Part shown: positions 43,946 through 54,499 of the stretch, piece by piece
How positions within the stretch are numbered: position 1 is the stretch's first letter
Layout of the letters: each line of letters begins with the position of its first letter
From: Ichthyophis bannanicus
Lineage: Eukaryota > Chordata > Amphibia > Gymnophiona > Ichthyophiidae
Direction of reading: 5' to 3'
DNA: 64,000 bases
Assembly (NCBI GenBank): GCA_033557465.1
Contig: CM066031.1
Coordinates: 1,069,232,444 to 1,069,296,443 of the forward strand
Notes under the pieces: model-generated
What the model was told of the DNA's origin: nothing
Database searches by the model: none
The model's input: only the letters and a program-made list of their open reading frames with translations
Made by a program: the position numbers and the translations under genes

Positions 43946-46180
43946 ATTATATTATATTTCATCTGCCATTTGGATGCCTAGTCTTTCAATTTATCAAGAA
44001 CCTCTTACAATTTTCCACAATCATCATGGGTTTTAACAACTTTAAATAGTTTTTGTGTCATCTGCAAATTTGATAACCTCACTCGTTATTCCCTTTTCCA
44101 GGTCATTTATGAATTTGTCAAAAAGCAGTGGACCCAGCACAGATCCCTGGGGTACTCCACTATTGACCTTTCTTCATTGGGAAAATTGGCCATTTAGCCC
44201 TACCCTCTGCTTTCTATCTTTTAACCAATTCCTGATCCACAATAGTACAGTGCTTCCTATCCCATGACTTTTTAGTTTTGCCAAAAGTCTCTGATGAGGG
44301 ACCTTGTCAAAGGCTTTCTGAAAGTCCAGATACACTATATCAACCGACTCACCTTTGTCTACCAGTTTATTCACACCTTCAAAAAAAACATAACAGATTA
44401 GTAAGACAAGATCTTCCTTGTCTAAAGCCATGTTGGCTGTCTTCCATTAAGCCATGACTATCTACATGTTCAGTAATTGTGTTCTTTATGATGGTTTCTA
44501 CCATTTTTCCCGGTACTGACATCAGGCTCACTGGTCTGTAGTTTCCCAAATCACCCCCTGGAACCCTTTTTAAAAATTGGCGTTGCATTGGCCATCCTTC
44601 AATCTTCAGGTCTTACAGATGATTTTAATGATAGTTCACAGATTACTAATAGCAGGTCTGCAATCTCAAATTTCAGTTCTTTCAACACCCTTGGATGTAT
44701 ACCATCCAGTCCAGGTGATTTGCTACTCTACAGTTTATCAAATAGTTGCAATACATCTTCCCAGTGTATCAATATTTCTTTCAATTCTTCCACAGCATCT
44801 CCTTTAAATACTATTTCAGTCATGGGTAACATTCCTATATCTTCCTCAGTAAAGACCAAAGCAGAGAATTCATTTAGTCTCTCCACTATGGCCTTGTCCC
44901 CTCTTAGTGCCCCTTTTACCCCTCTATCATCTAATGGTCACTCTGACTCTCTCAGAGGTTTTTTGCCACAAATGTACTTGAAAAAGTCTTTATTACGAGT
45001 TTTTGCTTCTCTCTTTGCCTGCCTTATAAATGCCTTGCATTTAACTTGCCAGTGCTTGTGCTGTTTCCAGTTTTCGTCATTTGTCTCTTTTTTCCATTTC
45101 TTGAAAGATGCTTTTTTGGCAACAACAGCCTCTCTGACCTCACCTATAAACCATGCTGGCAGTTTTTTTGGATTTCCTTACACTCTTCTTAAAGCATGGA
45201 ATACAGCTGACCTGGGCTTCCAAGATAGTATTTTTAAACAATACCCAAGCTTGATGTAAGTCTTTAACCTTTGCAACTGCTCCCTTTAGTTTTTTTAAAC
45301 TATTTTCCTCATTTTATCATAGTATCCCTTTCGAAAGTTAAAAGGTAGTACTGTGGATTTCCTTACCATCCCTTCTCCATTAATTAAATCAAACGCGATC
45401 ATGCTATGATTACTATTGCCAAGTGGCCCTAACACCCTTATCTCTTGCACCAGATCTGGTATTCCGCTAAGAACTAGGTCCAAAATGGCTTCCCCTCTGG
45501 TTGGTTCATGAACCAGCTTCTCCAAGAAGCAGTCATTTATTTCATATAGAAACTTTATCTCCCTAACATGTCCTGCTGTGACACTGACCCAGTTAATACC
45601 GGGGTAATTGAAATCACCCATTATTATTACTGTGCTGTAACTTTTGTTAGCTTCCCTGATTTCTTTGAGCATTTCATCATCCATTTGTTCATTCTGGCCA
45701 GGCAGTCTTTAGTATACCCCCACTGCCATTGCCTTCCCCTTTTTACATGGAATTTCCATCCATAAATATTCTACAGCAAATTTTGTTTCCTGCAAAACTT
45801 TAATCCTTTGTGACTCAATGCCCTCTCTAACATAGAGCACAACCACTCCACCAATTTGATCAGCTCTATCATTAGTTTGTATATCATTAGATATAGTTTG
45901 TATCCAGGTATCACAATGTCCCACTGGTTGTCCTCCTTCCACCATGTCTCTGAGATACCAATCATTTCTAACCTTTCATTTAGTGGTCTATATTCTAACT
46001 CTCCCATCTTAATTTTTAGATTTCTAGTATTTGTATACAAGCATTTTAGAGCCTGTATTTTATTCATATGAATCTGGCTATCGGTAGGCAGGGGTAATTT
46101 TGGAATCTTTAAGCTCTGTCTGCCACGTACTCAAGGGCATTTGGGTTACTTTACTCTTTTTTTGGAACCTCTCTGCTTTT

Positions 46181-46400
46181 GGTAGTATCCTTCAAGGATA
46201 CATTCTTCCGAACCATCCGCTCTTGGGCGACTGTCGGCTTTCCCCTATTATCTAGTTTAAAAGCTGCTCTTTTGTCTTTAATGGAACCTCTCTTTTGCTA
46301 TGCCCTAACTTCATTATTTTGGTAGTATCCTTCAAGGATACATTGTTCTGAACAATGCGCTCTTGACTCTCCCCTATTATCTAGTTTAAAAGCTGTTCTA
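46181..46400. repeat. 140-bp tandem duplication in CR1 linker
   Basis: GGTAGTATCCTTCAAGGATA starts at 46181 and again at 46321, and both are followed by CCCCTATTATCTAGTTTAAA blocks. About 1.6 copies, diverged by roughly one base in ten. Confidence 0.85.
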
Positions 46401-46415
46401 TCTCCTTTTTAAAGG

Positions 46416-47241
46416 TTAATGCCAGAAGCCTGGTTCCATCCCAGTTAAGGTGGAGCCCATCCCTCTGGAACAGCCCCTCCTTTCCCCAGAATGTTCCCCA
46501 GTTCCTAGCAAATCCAAAACCTCATCCTTGCACCATCGTCTCATCCACGCATTGAGACTCCAGAGCTCTGCCTGCCTTTTGGGTCCTGAGCGTGGAACAG
46601 AAAGCATTTCGGAAAAGGCTACCCTGGAAGTTCTGGATTTCAACTTCCTACCTAAAAGCCTTTAATTTAGCCTGCAGAACCTCCCTACCACATTTTCTTA
46701 TGTCATTGGTACCGACATGTACCAAGACAGCAGACTGCTCCCCAGCACTATCTAAGACCTTGTCTAGGTGGTGCTTGAGTTCCGCTATCTTCGCACCGGG
46801 CAGGCATATTACCAGGTGATCCTCACATCCACCAGACACCCAGCTATCTACATGCTTAATGATCAAATCACCAACTATAATGACTTTCCTATCCCTTCCC
46901 TCATGGGCACATGGCCCTGTAGAAACTTCCTCAGTGTGAGAGGGTTTTACATCACCTGGAGGACAGGTCCTAGCTACAGGATCACTTCCTGCCACACCAT
47001 GGTGATGCTCTCCTGTCACGTGACCTCTCTCCTCCATGGCAACAGGCATTCTGCCAGACTGGAGGTGGGACTTCAGGACTATATCCCTGTAGGTCTCATC
47101 TATGTACCTCTCTGTCTTCCTTATCTCCTCCAAGTTTGCTACTCTAGCCTCCAGAGATCGGACTTGTTCTCTGAGAGCAAAGAGCTCCTTGCACGTAGTG
47201 CACATGTAAGACCCCTCACCAAATGGGAGAAAATCATACAT
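46416..47241 (-). pseudogene. CR1 ORF1 relic with SGNH/GDSL-hydrolase-like domain
   Basis: ORF1 of CR1 elements encodes an RNA-binding protein that in many lineages carries an esterase-like SGNH domain. Residues 14-17 here (CTTC) are a partial zinc-knuckle-like pair. A heptad-like LREQVRSLEARVANLEE segment suggests a coiled coil. RKVIIVGDLIIKHVD at about 46830-46875 is block I, where the catalytic Ser of GDS is Leu. CLPGAKIAELKHHLDKVL and VLVHVGTNDIRKCG are blocks II-III. After a frame break near 46645 come KRQAELWSLNAWMRRWC and DGLHLN at about 46445-46461, with the Asp and His of the triad intact. Confidence 0.85.
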
Positions 47242-48059
47242 GTGACACTCAGTGGAAAAGACTGGAAAGCCCCCATTTCACTGCTAGACTGCTGTCTGCA
47301 TCTTAGTTTTAAGGTTGTGTTTAGATATTTAAGTTCTTTACTTACTAAGGGTTGTTGGGGATACTTATACTAATAAAACTATACCTAATATGTTTAATGT
47401 ACTTTGTTCACCTGAAGCTTAATTAATCTCAGGTCCTTAATGTATGCCTGATGAGGATAAACAGCTGTATCTGAGAGTGAATATGGCACCTCCTTTCCTT
47501 TGAGAGGTTTATGCACCTATAAAGCTACAGTTATTCCTGGGGTGGGTGGGTGTCAGGGAGGGAGGGAAAGAAGACTTATTAAAAGCTGGCTGCTACAGAG
47601 TACCCTGTCCTGTGCTTCTAAGGTAATCTGTGACCAATTTCCAGGGGGGGTCCCACAGCCCTTGCTTGGATAGAGGGATTCTTGGGTTCTAAATTTAACG
47701 AGAAAACTCTCTTCTGTGTGTTAAATTTAAACTGAAGGCTCTTTGCTGCTACTAGGCCCTGATGGATTTAACAAACACACTGGGTTCACAGATTAATCAG
47801 CTTTAATCTAAAGAATTCCTTTTTCCCAAAGATTTAGAAAAATTCCCAGAAGTAAATACTTACAATTGCAGATCTCTATCCGGAAGTAGCGGTCCCCTTT
47901 TTTAGTCCTTCAACCACACCAAGGGCCATTAGGACATTTCCTCTACCTGCAGGGAGTGTGGGCACACACATATATAACAAAGCAAAGTTTAATATTTAAG
48001 AGTATGATGTCCAGTTATGCACTTTTACATGTAGAGTTGGGATGATCATTATTGTTGAG
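47242..48059. other. Probable 5' UTR of the CR1 copy, then unassigned
   Basis: 47242-47900 probably continues the 5' untranslated part of the minus-strand CR1, since the ORF1 reading begins at 47241 and nothing else is recognisable. The element's true 5' end is not visible. A CTGATGA...TATCTGAGA hammerhead-like fold lies at 47448-47476 on the + strand. Confidence 0.35.
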
Positions 48060-48612
48060 TTTAATTTTCAAAATCTAAACTAAGAGCAGCCCTGTGCCCT
48101 TTCTTTCTCTCTCTATGCTCAAGGAATATGGAATGCAGTACCTGAAAGAACCTGAGTAATCTAGGAACTCACCTCTTTCTGCAAAGAGCTAAAGGCTTAT
48201 CTCATCATAGCATACTTTCGAGATCCTACATAAATCATATAACAGACCAATTCCATATGTTATTTTTTGAATGTAATCTCATAGATAGCAGATATCTCAG
48301 ATAATAATAAACCAATGACCAAACACTGACCTACCTCATACTCCATCCCATTTGTTCCCCTCCCTCCTTCAAATATAATAATACATATTTCCAATGATCC
48401 TGTAACTTGTGCCACTTGTGCCACTTGTGCAATACACCGTTAATAGTTAAATATAAATAATACAATAACCTGATTCTAGCTACATGTAATCTCCAGCAAG
48501 TTCATGTTACCTTTGAACCTGATTCTAGTTAAATATTTCTAGTTAGGTTCATGTTACATGTAAACCGCTTTGATCAAGTGAAAAGTGGTATAGAAAACCA
48601 ATAAATAAATAA
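48060..48612 (+). mobile_element. L2-clade LINE 3' end
   Basis: The + strand at 48125-48205 reads GIWNAVPER, then TSFCKELKAYLI, the usual L2 C-terminus (WN.LP... then FRK.LK..LF). After about 350 bp of 3' sequence with three tandem CTTGTGCCA units (48410-48440), it ends in a hairpin tail (AAACCGCTTTGATC, AAAAGTGGTAT) and ATAAATAAATAA. Confidence 0.75.
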
Positions 48613-50314
48613 TCTTCGGGGGAGGGGGTTAGGCCAGTCCTAGTTGCTTCTGAAATTTACAAATAAGAAACTATTCAGATGCACCTGCTAAAGATCATTC
48701 CTAATACAATTTGCATATCAGTGAGGGCTTCAAGAGCCTTTGGATTGACCACTCAATGGCAACCTCACACACAAAAAACATCATCGCATAGCGCAACATA
48801 GGGTGAGATGCAAAACCCAGAGTATTCAAATGAAAGTACCTTAAACACAGAAAATTATCAGTAACTGGTGTGGGTTACCTAGCAATTGCACATTTCGGGG
48901 GTCTTTTTAGTAAAGGGCGCGAGCTAGCTGACCATGTTCTAGCGTGCGCTGAAGGCGTGCTGAAACACACATTTTCATGCATAAATGACTAAGGTACCAA
49001 CATTTGCATGCACGCTTATTCTCCAAAACTAGTCGGCTCCTTATAGAATTGACAACTTATTGTGCAGTAATTTGGAAAAACTAAACGAGACACATTTTGA
49101 TTTTTATTTCACGTTGAAAATGACATGAAACAAAGCACATGTTATTCTTTCTGTATCATTTCCAAATGAAAGCATATCCGTAAATGATAATCATGATGAC
49201 GGCTGTAACAGTGTCAGACAATGGTGAGAAAATCCATCCTTTCCAGTGTTTGGTCTTTGCATTTGGTTCAATAGAAGATAATCATAAAAGTGCAAATTAC
49301 CCAACAGCTGCTGACATTCATGAACTCTGAAAACCAAAACGGTTCCCTTTTCTGGATATCAATGCATAAGGGTTAATTTGTGTTCTGGTTCAATACAGGG
49401 TCGTCTTAAACTGCAGAGAATCCAGTAGACCCACTCTGTGTACAGGCATTTCATACATTTGTCATGCAAACAGGTCAATTGGTCTTTTGCTGTCTAGCAG
49501 CTGGTTCCTACGCAGTGACCTGCCACCTGTCCACACTCTATGATCAGAATAAAATATCAACAACCTTTTGCTTTCATGCCCCTATTCCTGACTGCAGCTG
49601 TCCCGCCTTGCTGGCTATAAATGCTGCCAGCTAAGATTTCCTTAAACACCTAGGCTGTGGCTTTTCCCCCGTGATATTTCTATGCAGCAGTGTGAGCCTG
49701 TCTGAAGACGACATCGTCTCTCTCTCCCTCCAAGCCCATCTGTGCATTTCAATGGGCCCAAGGCTAGAGATCAAGATACGCGCTCAGTCTCATTTCCCAT
49801 GCCGCGCAGTAATGACTTTCAGCAAACCCATTACTCCAGCAGCAAGGGTCGGCGACAGTCCGCCAAGCAGCTGAAGGACGCCCAGAGCTTTACCAAGCTA
49901 CTAATACGTGCTTGCGGAGTATTGAGTCTGGCTCCTGTCTGTCACACCATCCTTTTTAAAACGTTCTACATCAAAAATCATTTAGAAGACTTGCAGAAGC
50001 TTCTCCGATTGTAGTAAAATTATCCAGGAGCAACTCTGGAAGGCCAAATTGGTGATCAGTATAGAAAAATCTTACGGCATTTTCTTTTGGAAAAGGAAGG
50101 TTTTATAACAATTTGGCAGCCTGCAGTGAGCGATCGGACTGCTTGGAGGCAACGTGGACAGTCTGTTCATCTTTACTTTAAGGCAAAGGCACATGGGAAA
50201 TGTTGTTATTGCCATCTAAGGTCCTGGAACAAGGAGGAGTTTTTATGGCCTGAGGCAAAACTTGAGAGCTCTTACTCCAGGGGATCTTTAAGAACAGGAA
50301 ATGCACCCTCTTTT
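48613..50314. other. Unassigned stretch
   Basis: No gene recognised. 48895-48990 opens with a TTTTTAGTAAAGGGCGCG motif like the ends of other MITEs in the window, but it has no visible partner. Confidence 0.35.
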
Positions 50315-50372
50315 TACCTTTTGTGACCTGGATTGGCCACTGTTGTTCTGACCCAGTATGGCAAATCTTATC
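50315..50372 (+). mobile_element. CR1 f1 3' scrap
   Basis: GTGACCTGGATTGGCCACTG and GACCCAGTATGGCAAATCTT match the last 60 bp of f1 copy 1 (6830-6906), with the middle missing. Confidence 0.7.
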
Positions 50373-52075
50373 ATGGCCTTATTGGATTGCCCGAAAGCAG
50401 ATTTAAACAAAATCATTTGTGACCCAGAGATTTCTCCAGTTACATAACGCACCTCTAAGGTTTACGTAAATGCTTCATGTTAGCCAGATGGAACAAAGGA
50501 TGCCAACCCTCTCATTTTAGACCATTTCCATGATGTTTAGGATTTATTGACACATACATTTGATTCTACTCGGAAACCCATTTTTCTTCCCTTTCTGAAA
50601 TCAATCTTTCCTGATCACATCCACTTCCCTAGCTGACCAGGCTGGTTTTATATAGTCTGAGGCATGCCATCTTTTCATTCAGTACAGCTGCGGAAGACAC
50701 GTGGATCTAGACGTGCAATATATATATGCGCTTGGTGGGTCAACTGTTGTCCATTTGCTGTATTTTGCCCCTAAAGCAAGTAACAAAAAGAATAGAAAAC
50801 AACTTGGGTACACCATTAAGAATGACCAGAATATTCTGGTAAATTTCCATTAGAAATATTAGGAGGAAGGAATTGGCTGGGATATGGAGGATGTGCGTGC
50901 TTACAGAGGAAAAGCATTACTGATGTTTACTCATCCGGACAGCTCCGGCACAACCATTAGGCAAACTAGGCATTCGCCTATAGTAGCAGCTTCTGGGGGG
51001 GAGGGGGCAAAGAGCAGGTCATTCAAAGTTAAACAATAGATTCTGACAACCGGTGTGGGGGGGGGGTGCATAAGGCTTGAAGTTTGCCAAGGGCTTCAAC
51101 ACCTTGAACCAACTGGGGCTGACTCTTTATCCAGGAGAAATAGGGATGCCAACAGGTCACGTTGATTTCTTCTGCTCTGCAGTCTGCTCATCTGCAAGTC
51201 TTTTCTCTGCTTCGTCTTTGGGAGCTGCTTCCCTCATTGGAGTTTATAAAAAGATGATGAAGAGGAGGGGCTATCGGTGGCTGCCACAGCCCTCTTTCAC
51301 CTACATTTCATCTGTTTCTTAGTTGGAAGTCATGTAACAAGCGAGTTGTCTCTTAACCAAGATCAGCTTGGTTCCACTAATGTGTGCTGATGACAGTGTG
51401 GTTTTGCTGAGAGAAATACAGGGCAACAGCAGGTCTGTTCGAAGAGTTTCATGATGAATGTGCAGATTCTTGGAGGAGGACTGAATTAGTGTATAACATT
51501 ACTGAAAGCTGCATGTGAGAACATCTAGCATCAAAGTGCTATGAGGTGGCCTTGAGTCGTTCATTTAGTGTGACTTTGCTATCTCTACTGCCAGAGGGGC
51601 CAAATTGCACACAACCTGGATAATTTCAGCTCCGTAAGCCATAATCATCACAGGCTTGTCATGTCACCGCTAGTATATCATGCTTTCCTGGACGGTGCTA
51701 ATGTACTGTGAAACCAGCTTGTATTCAGTGGCAGAGCTCTGACTTTTGCCGGTCGTTAAACACAGAGAGAGAGCACTCAAGCTAAAGTCTTTCATTCTTC
51801 TCTAGCAAGAATGCAGAATAATGAACAGAGGGTGCAAAGGGAGATGGATGGGGGGAAGCACGTTGTCCTGTACCTGCCTAATCGTAAAACTAACTTTACA
51901 TTCAGAACAGGTTTTGGCAGTCTCACCTGCTTGTAGAACTTAGTTAACTGTACCCAAGTATTTGAGACATGCCAGGGGAAGGAGAGAGACTCAAAAGGGA
52001 AGGAGACAAGGAAAAAGGAAATACCAAGATAGGACAAAGCAGATGGGAAGAACGAAGAGAGAGCCTCTTGCCTCA
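50373..52075. other. Unassigned, with a hAT-like scrap at 50940-51100
   Basis: 50940-51100 shares TTCAAAGTTAAACAATAGATTC and TAGGCATTCGCCTA wording with 41955-42070 (inverted), suggesting two copies of one eroded hAT-type element. 51100-52075 shows nothing. Some may be unique GRIN2B upstream intron. Confidence 0.4.
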
Positions 52076-52215
52076 CAGAAACATAGAAACATGACGGCAG
52101 AAAAAAGACCACATGGCCTATCTAGTGTGTCCTTCCATATCAACTACAATTGTCCCCTTTTTCCTTTAGAGATCTTCTGTGTTTGTCCCATGCTTTCCAG
52201 GGCTATGCAGGGGAT
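52076..52215 (-). mobile_element. CR1 f2 3' end
   Basis: Complement of the f2 3' end: AAACATAGAAACATGACGGC, AAAGACCACATGGCCTATCT, then the GGAAAGCATGGGACAAACAC coding tail in complement at 52170-52200. 5'-truncated. Confidence 0.85.
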
Positions 52216-52254
52216 AAAAATATGCACCACGGAAGAGTACAGCTACTTTCAAAC

Positions 52255-52630
52255 ACTATGGGGGTGAGTTTATAAATGTCCTCCATGCATAAAATGCTGC
52301 TTTATGGGCACGAAAGAGCTTTTCTAAAATTAGTTGCACAGTGCATGTAGGCACATATTTGTTGAGTAGGCCTTTTCAGGGGAGGAGTTTGGGTGGAGCA
52401 TAGGCGGAGCCACGATTTACCCACCTAGTTAATAAAAACACATGTATACACGCACTTTACATACTAGCATTTATGCCTGCTCTTGTCCACCCTGCAATCA
52501 AGGCAGGATTTGTGCTGGTATTTTATAAAGACATAATAGGCACTTAACACGTCTTTATAAAATAGGTGACAACTAGGTACCTTCCTGCCCAATTAACTTA
52601 GGTGACCTGTTGTAAAATTATATCCTCTAT
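52255..52630. repeat. TTTATAAAT-type dispersed repeat
   Basis: Starts GGGGGTGAGTTTATAAATGT and ends TTGTAAAATTATATCCTC, an eroded pair of inverted ends. The interior has GGGGAGGAGTTTGGGTGG. Same family vocabulary as 58780-59033. Confidence 0.45.
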
Positions 52631-53561
52631 GCGTAGGGGTTGGAAGTTAAGCAGAGCTGGGGCAGAGTTGCAAGATACACACACGTATGTGATGAAATAT
52701 GCAGGAATCTGTGCAAACTTACCCCGAAAAGCTACACCTGCCTTAGGGCATGTGTAAATCTGTACAGGAGCTTTGCAGGAAGTTATTTTATAGAGACTGA
52801 GAGGCACCCATGAAGCAGAGGTCAATCCTAGTGGCAAACACAGTCAATTGCAAATCAGGGAAGTCAAATTTTAAATCCTGCTTCTCCCCTTGAGAGTGCT
52901 TGTGATGGTGGGCAGGTCTCTTCACCCTCCGTTACTTCAGGCGCAATTTAGATTTTATGCTCACTTAGGCAGGGAAATAATTGCAATTGCCTTGAGTTCA
53001 GACCTGGAAGAGGTAAAGTGTTAAATCTAAGATCTGGATATCTTGACTTTATAAAATGTGCTCAGCATATGTGCCTTGATCGCACAGGCGCCCTGTTATG
53101 AAATGACCCTCTAGATGGGCAGGCGTGGTTTGCTGTGCTCTCAGGGTGGTTTGGAGGAGAGCCAAGGCTAAATATTTAATACTAAGACCTGTTCTCGAAC
53201 AGAACAAAGATCAGCCTTTGACCCATTGTGTTGTGAACCACAACCCCTGGCTTTTACAGGGCTGAACAGTTCATTGCTCCCAGAATAACAGAATTTCATG
53301 CTGAATTGCTTCCATAACAATAGATGGGGCACTGTGAATAATAAAAAGACTACAAAAGTAACATTTAAAAAAAATGTTGCAATGAATGGGATAAGGAAAG
53401 TAATTGCTGGGTTTTGCCCACGAATTCCTAAAAACTAATTTACTTTTCCATTATTAAATGAATATAATCTCCAGATTTTCAAAGCAATTTTCTGAGTGCT
53501 AAGTGACTGTAGCATATCACGCTGGTCGGATTTGTGTTGCTAAAAGTTAACTATTAAAGTT
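52631..53561. other. Unassigned, apparently low in repeats
   Basis: 53130-53500 contains no recognised repeat vocabulary and may be unique intron sequence. Whether it is conserved cannot be judged here. Confidence 0.35.
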
Positions 53562-53713
53562 CAGGGCAAGTGTTAGACATACAGGGGCCCAGGGCAGGAA
53601 CTGTGGAGGGAGCCCAAAGCTAGTCCTCCTTCAAATCAAGACAGGCATGGGGCCCCTTGGGGCTTATGGTCCCAGGGCAATTGCCCTGTTTGTCCCCCAT
53701 AGCACCTGCCCTG
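53562..53713. mobile_element. Short hAT-like MITE
   Basis: CAGGGCAAGTG at the left and CACCTGCCCTG at the right form imperfect inverted ends (10 of 11 match) of a 152-bp element. No clean target duplication. Confidence 0.5.
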
Positions 53714-54228
53714 AGTTAAGAGCTGCTGCATTACCAAACAAACTCTGATCATGGCTGTATAACGTCTAGCCTAGTACCTTCAGGTTTTCAGGCTATTATT
53801 TCAGGTTGTTTTATGTTTTCTTTTAACTGTCAACATGTTGCAGAATGAACTGACAGGGGAATCAGAATTAGGATAAAATCGCTGGATCCTCCTTTATAGA
53901 CTTCCAAGCATATGCTACCTGCCTTCCCGAATTCTGCAATATCCACTGTCCTCGCTGTCACTCTAACGCACTCATTGAATATTCATGGCCAGTTCCCTCA
54001 AGCCTTTCTACCATCATCTTACATTCCAGGATTCTATTTTAGGACTGAGTTATAATTAATCATGTTACATCAATCCTATTTAAAAAGCCCCTTAATGTGG
54101 CTGGTCTGGTATTGGTTAGCACACCACTTTACCAATGTACGAGTTCTCATCTGCAGCACTCACTGCGATTCTTGCTATGGAAACAACAGACGCTGCTCTT
54201 GATCAGCAATGGTCTCTGCTGCTTACAA

Positions 54229-54230
<2 letters not shown>
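53714..54230. other. Unassigned, apparently low in repeats
   Basis: No gene or repeat recognised; possible unique intron sequence. Confidence 0.35.

Positions 54231-54280
<50 letters not shown>
54231..54280. repeat. AC dinucleotide microsatellite, 25 units
   Basis: Uninterrupted AC repeat over 50 bp, so likely length-polymorphic. It abuts the hAT MITE and supplies the start of its target duplication. Confidence 0.98.
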
Positions 54281-54283
<3 letters not shown>

Positions 54284-54285
54284 AG

Positions 54286-54499
54286 CAGGAAGTCTCAACT
54301 CAGTCCTCGAGACACACCTAGCCAATCCCTTTACCATTCTCCTAGATATACTGTAACCTAGTCCACAGTTGTTGTGTTGTCTTTCTTGACTGTGGTGTTG
54401 GAAGCAATGCACGCAAATCTCTCTCATGCATATTCATTGTGCTTACCTTGAAAATGTGACTGGTTAGGTGTGTCCCAAAGAATGGGTTGGGAACCCCTG
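54286..54499. mobile_element. hAT-type MITE (214 bp)
   Basis: Flanked by the exact 8-bp direct repeat CACTAGAG (54278-54285 and 54500-54507). Ends CAGGAAGTCTCAAC and GTTGGGAACCCCTG are imperfect inverted repeats, with CAGTCCTCGAGACACACC against GGTGTGTCCCAAAG further in. Same family as 57980-58160. Confidence 0.85.

Larger units (their letters stand above)
42355..47241 (-). mobile_element. CR1-type LINE (family f1, copy 2), ORF1 and ORF2 relics
   Basis: The longest retroelement in the window, read right to left. ORF1 lies at 47241-46416, a linker at 46415-46070, the endonuclease at about 46067-45350 (LKCLYTNTRNLKIK, then MGDFNYPGINW near 45590-45625 and the SDH-type box at 45416-45424 reading SNH). 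The region between EN and RT spans 45300-44600. The RT covers about 44590-43290: NYRPVSLMSVPGKMVE, YLDFQKAFDKVPHQRL, a [14 protein letters not shown] box, an intact FADD at about 44070-44081, then LGVIVDNMLK and RRVTNMVKG. The 3' noncoding end is 42715-42355. Frameshifts and stops are frequent. The copy is interrupted at 43661-43945 by a SINE and at 42711-43256 by a composite insertion. Confidence 0.92.

Noticed and set aside
44588..45259. 223-codon plus-strand ORF
   Set aside because: Antisense to CR1 ORF2 copy 2; low-complexity Ser-rich translation.
46768..47373. 201-codon plus-strand ORF
   Set aside because: Antisense shadow of the CR1 ORF1 relic; no domain in that frame.
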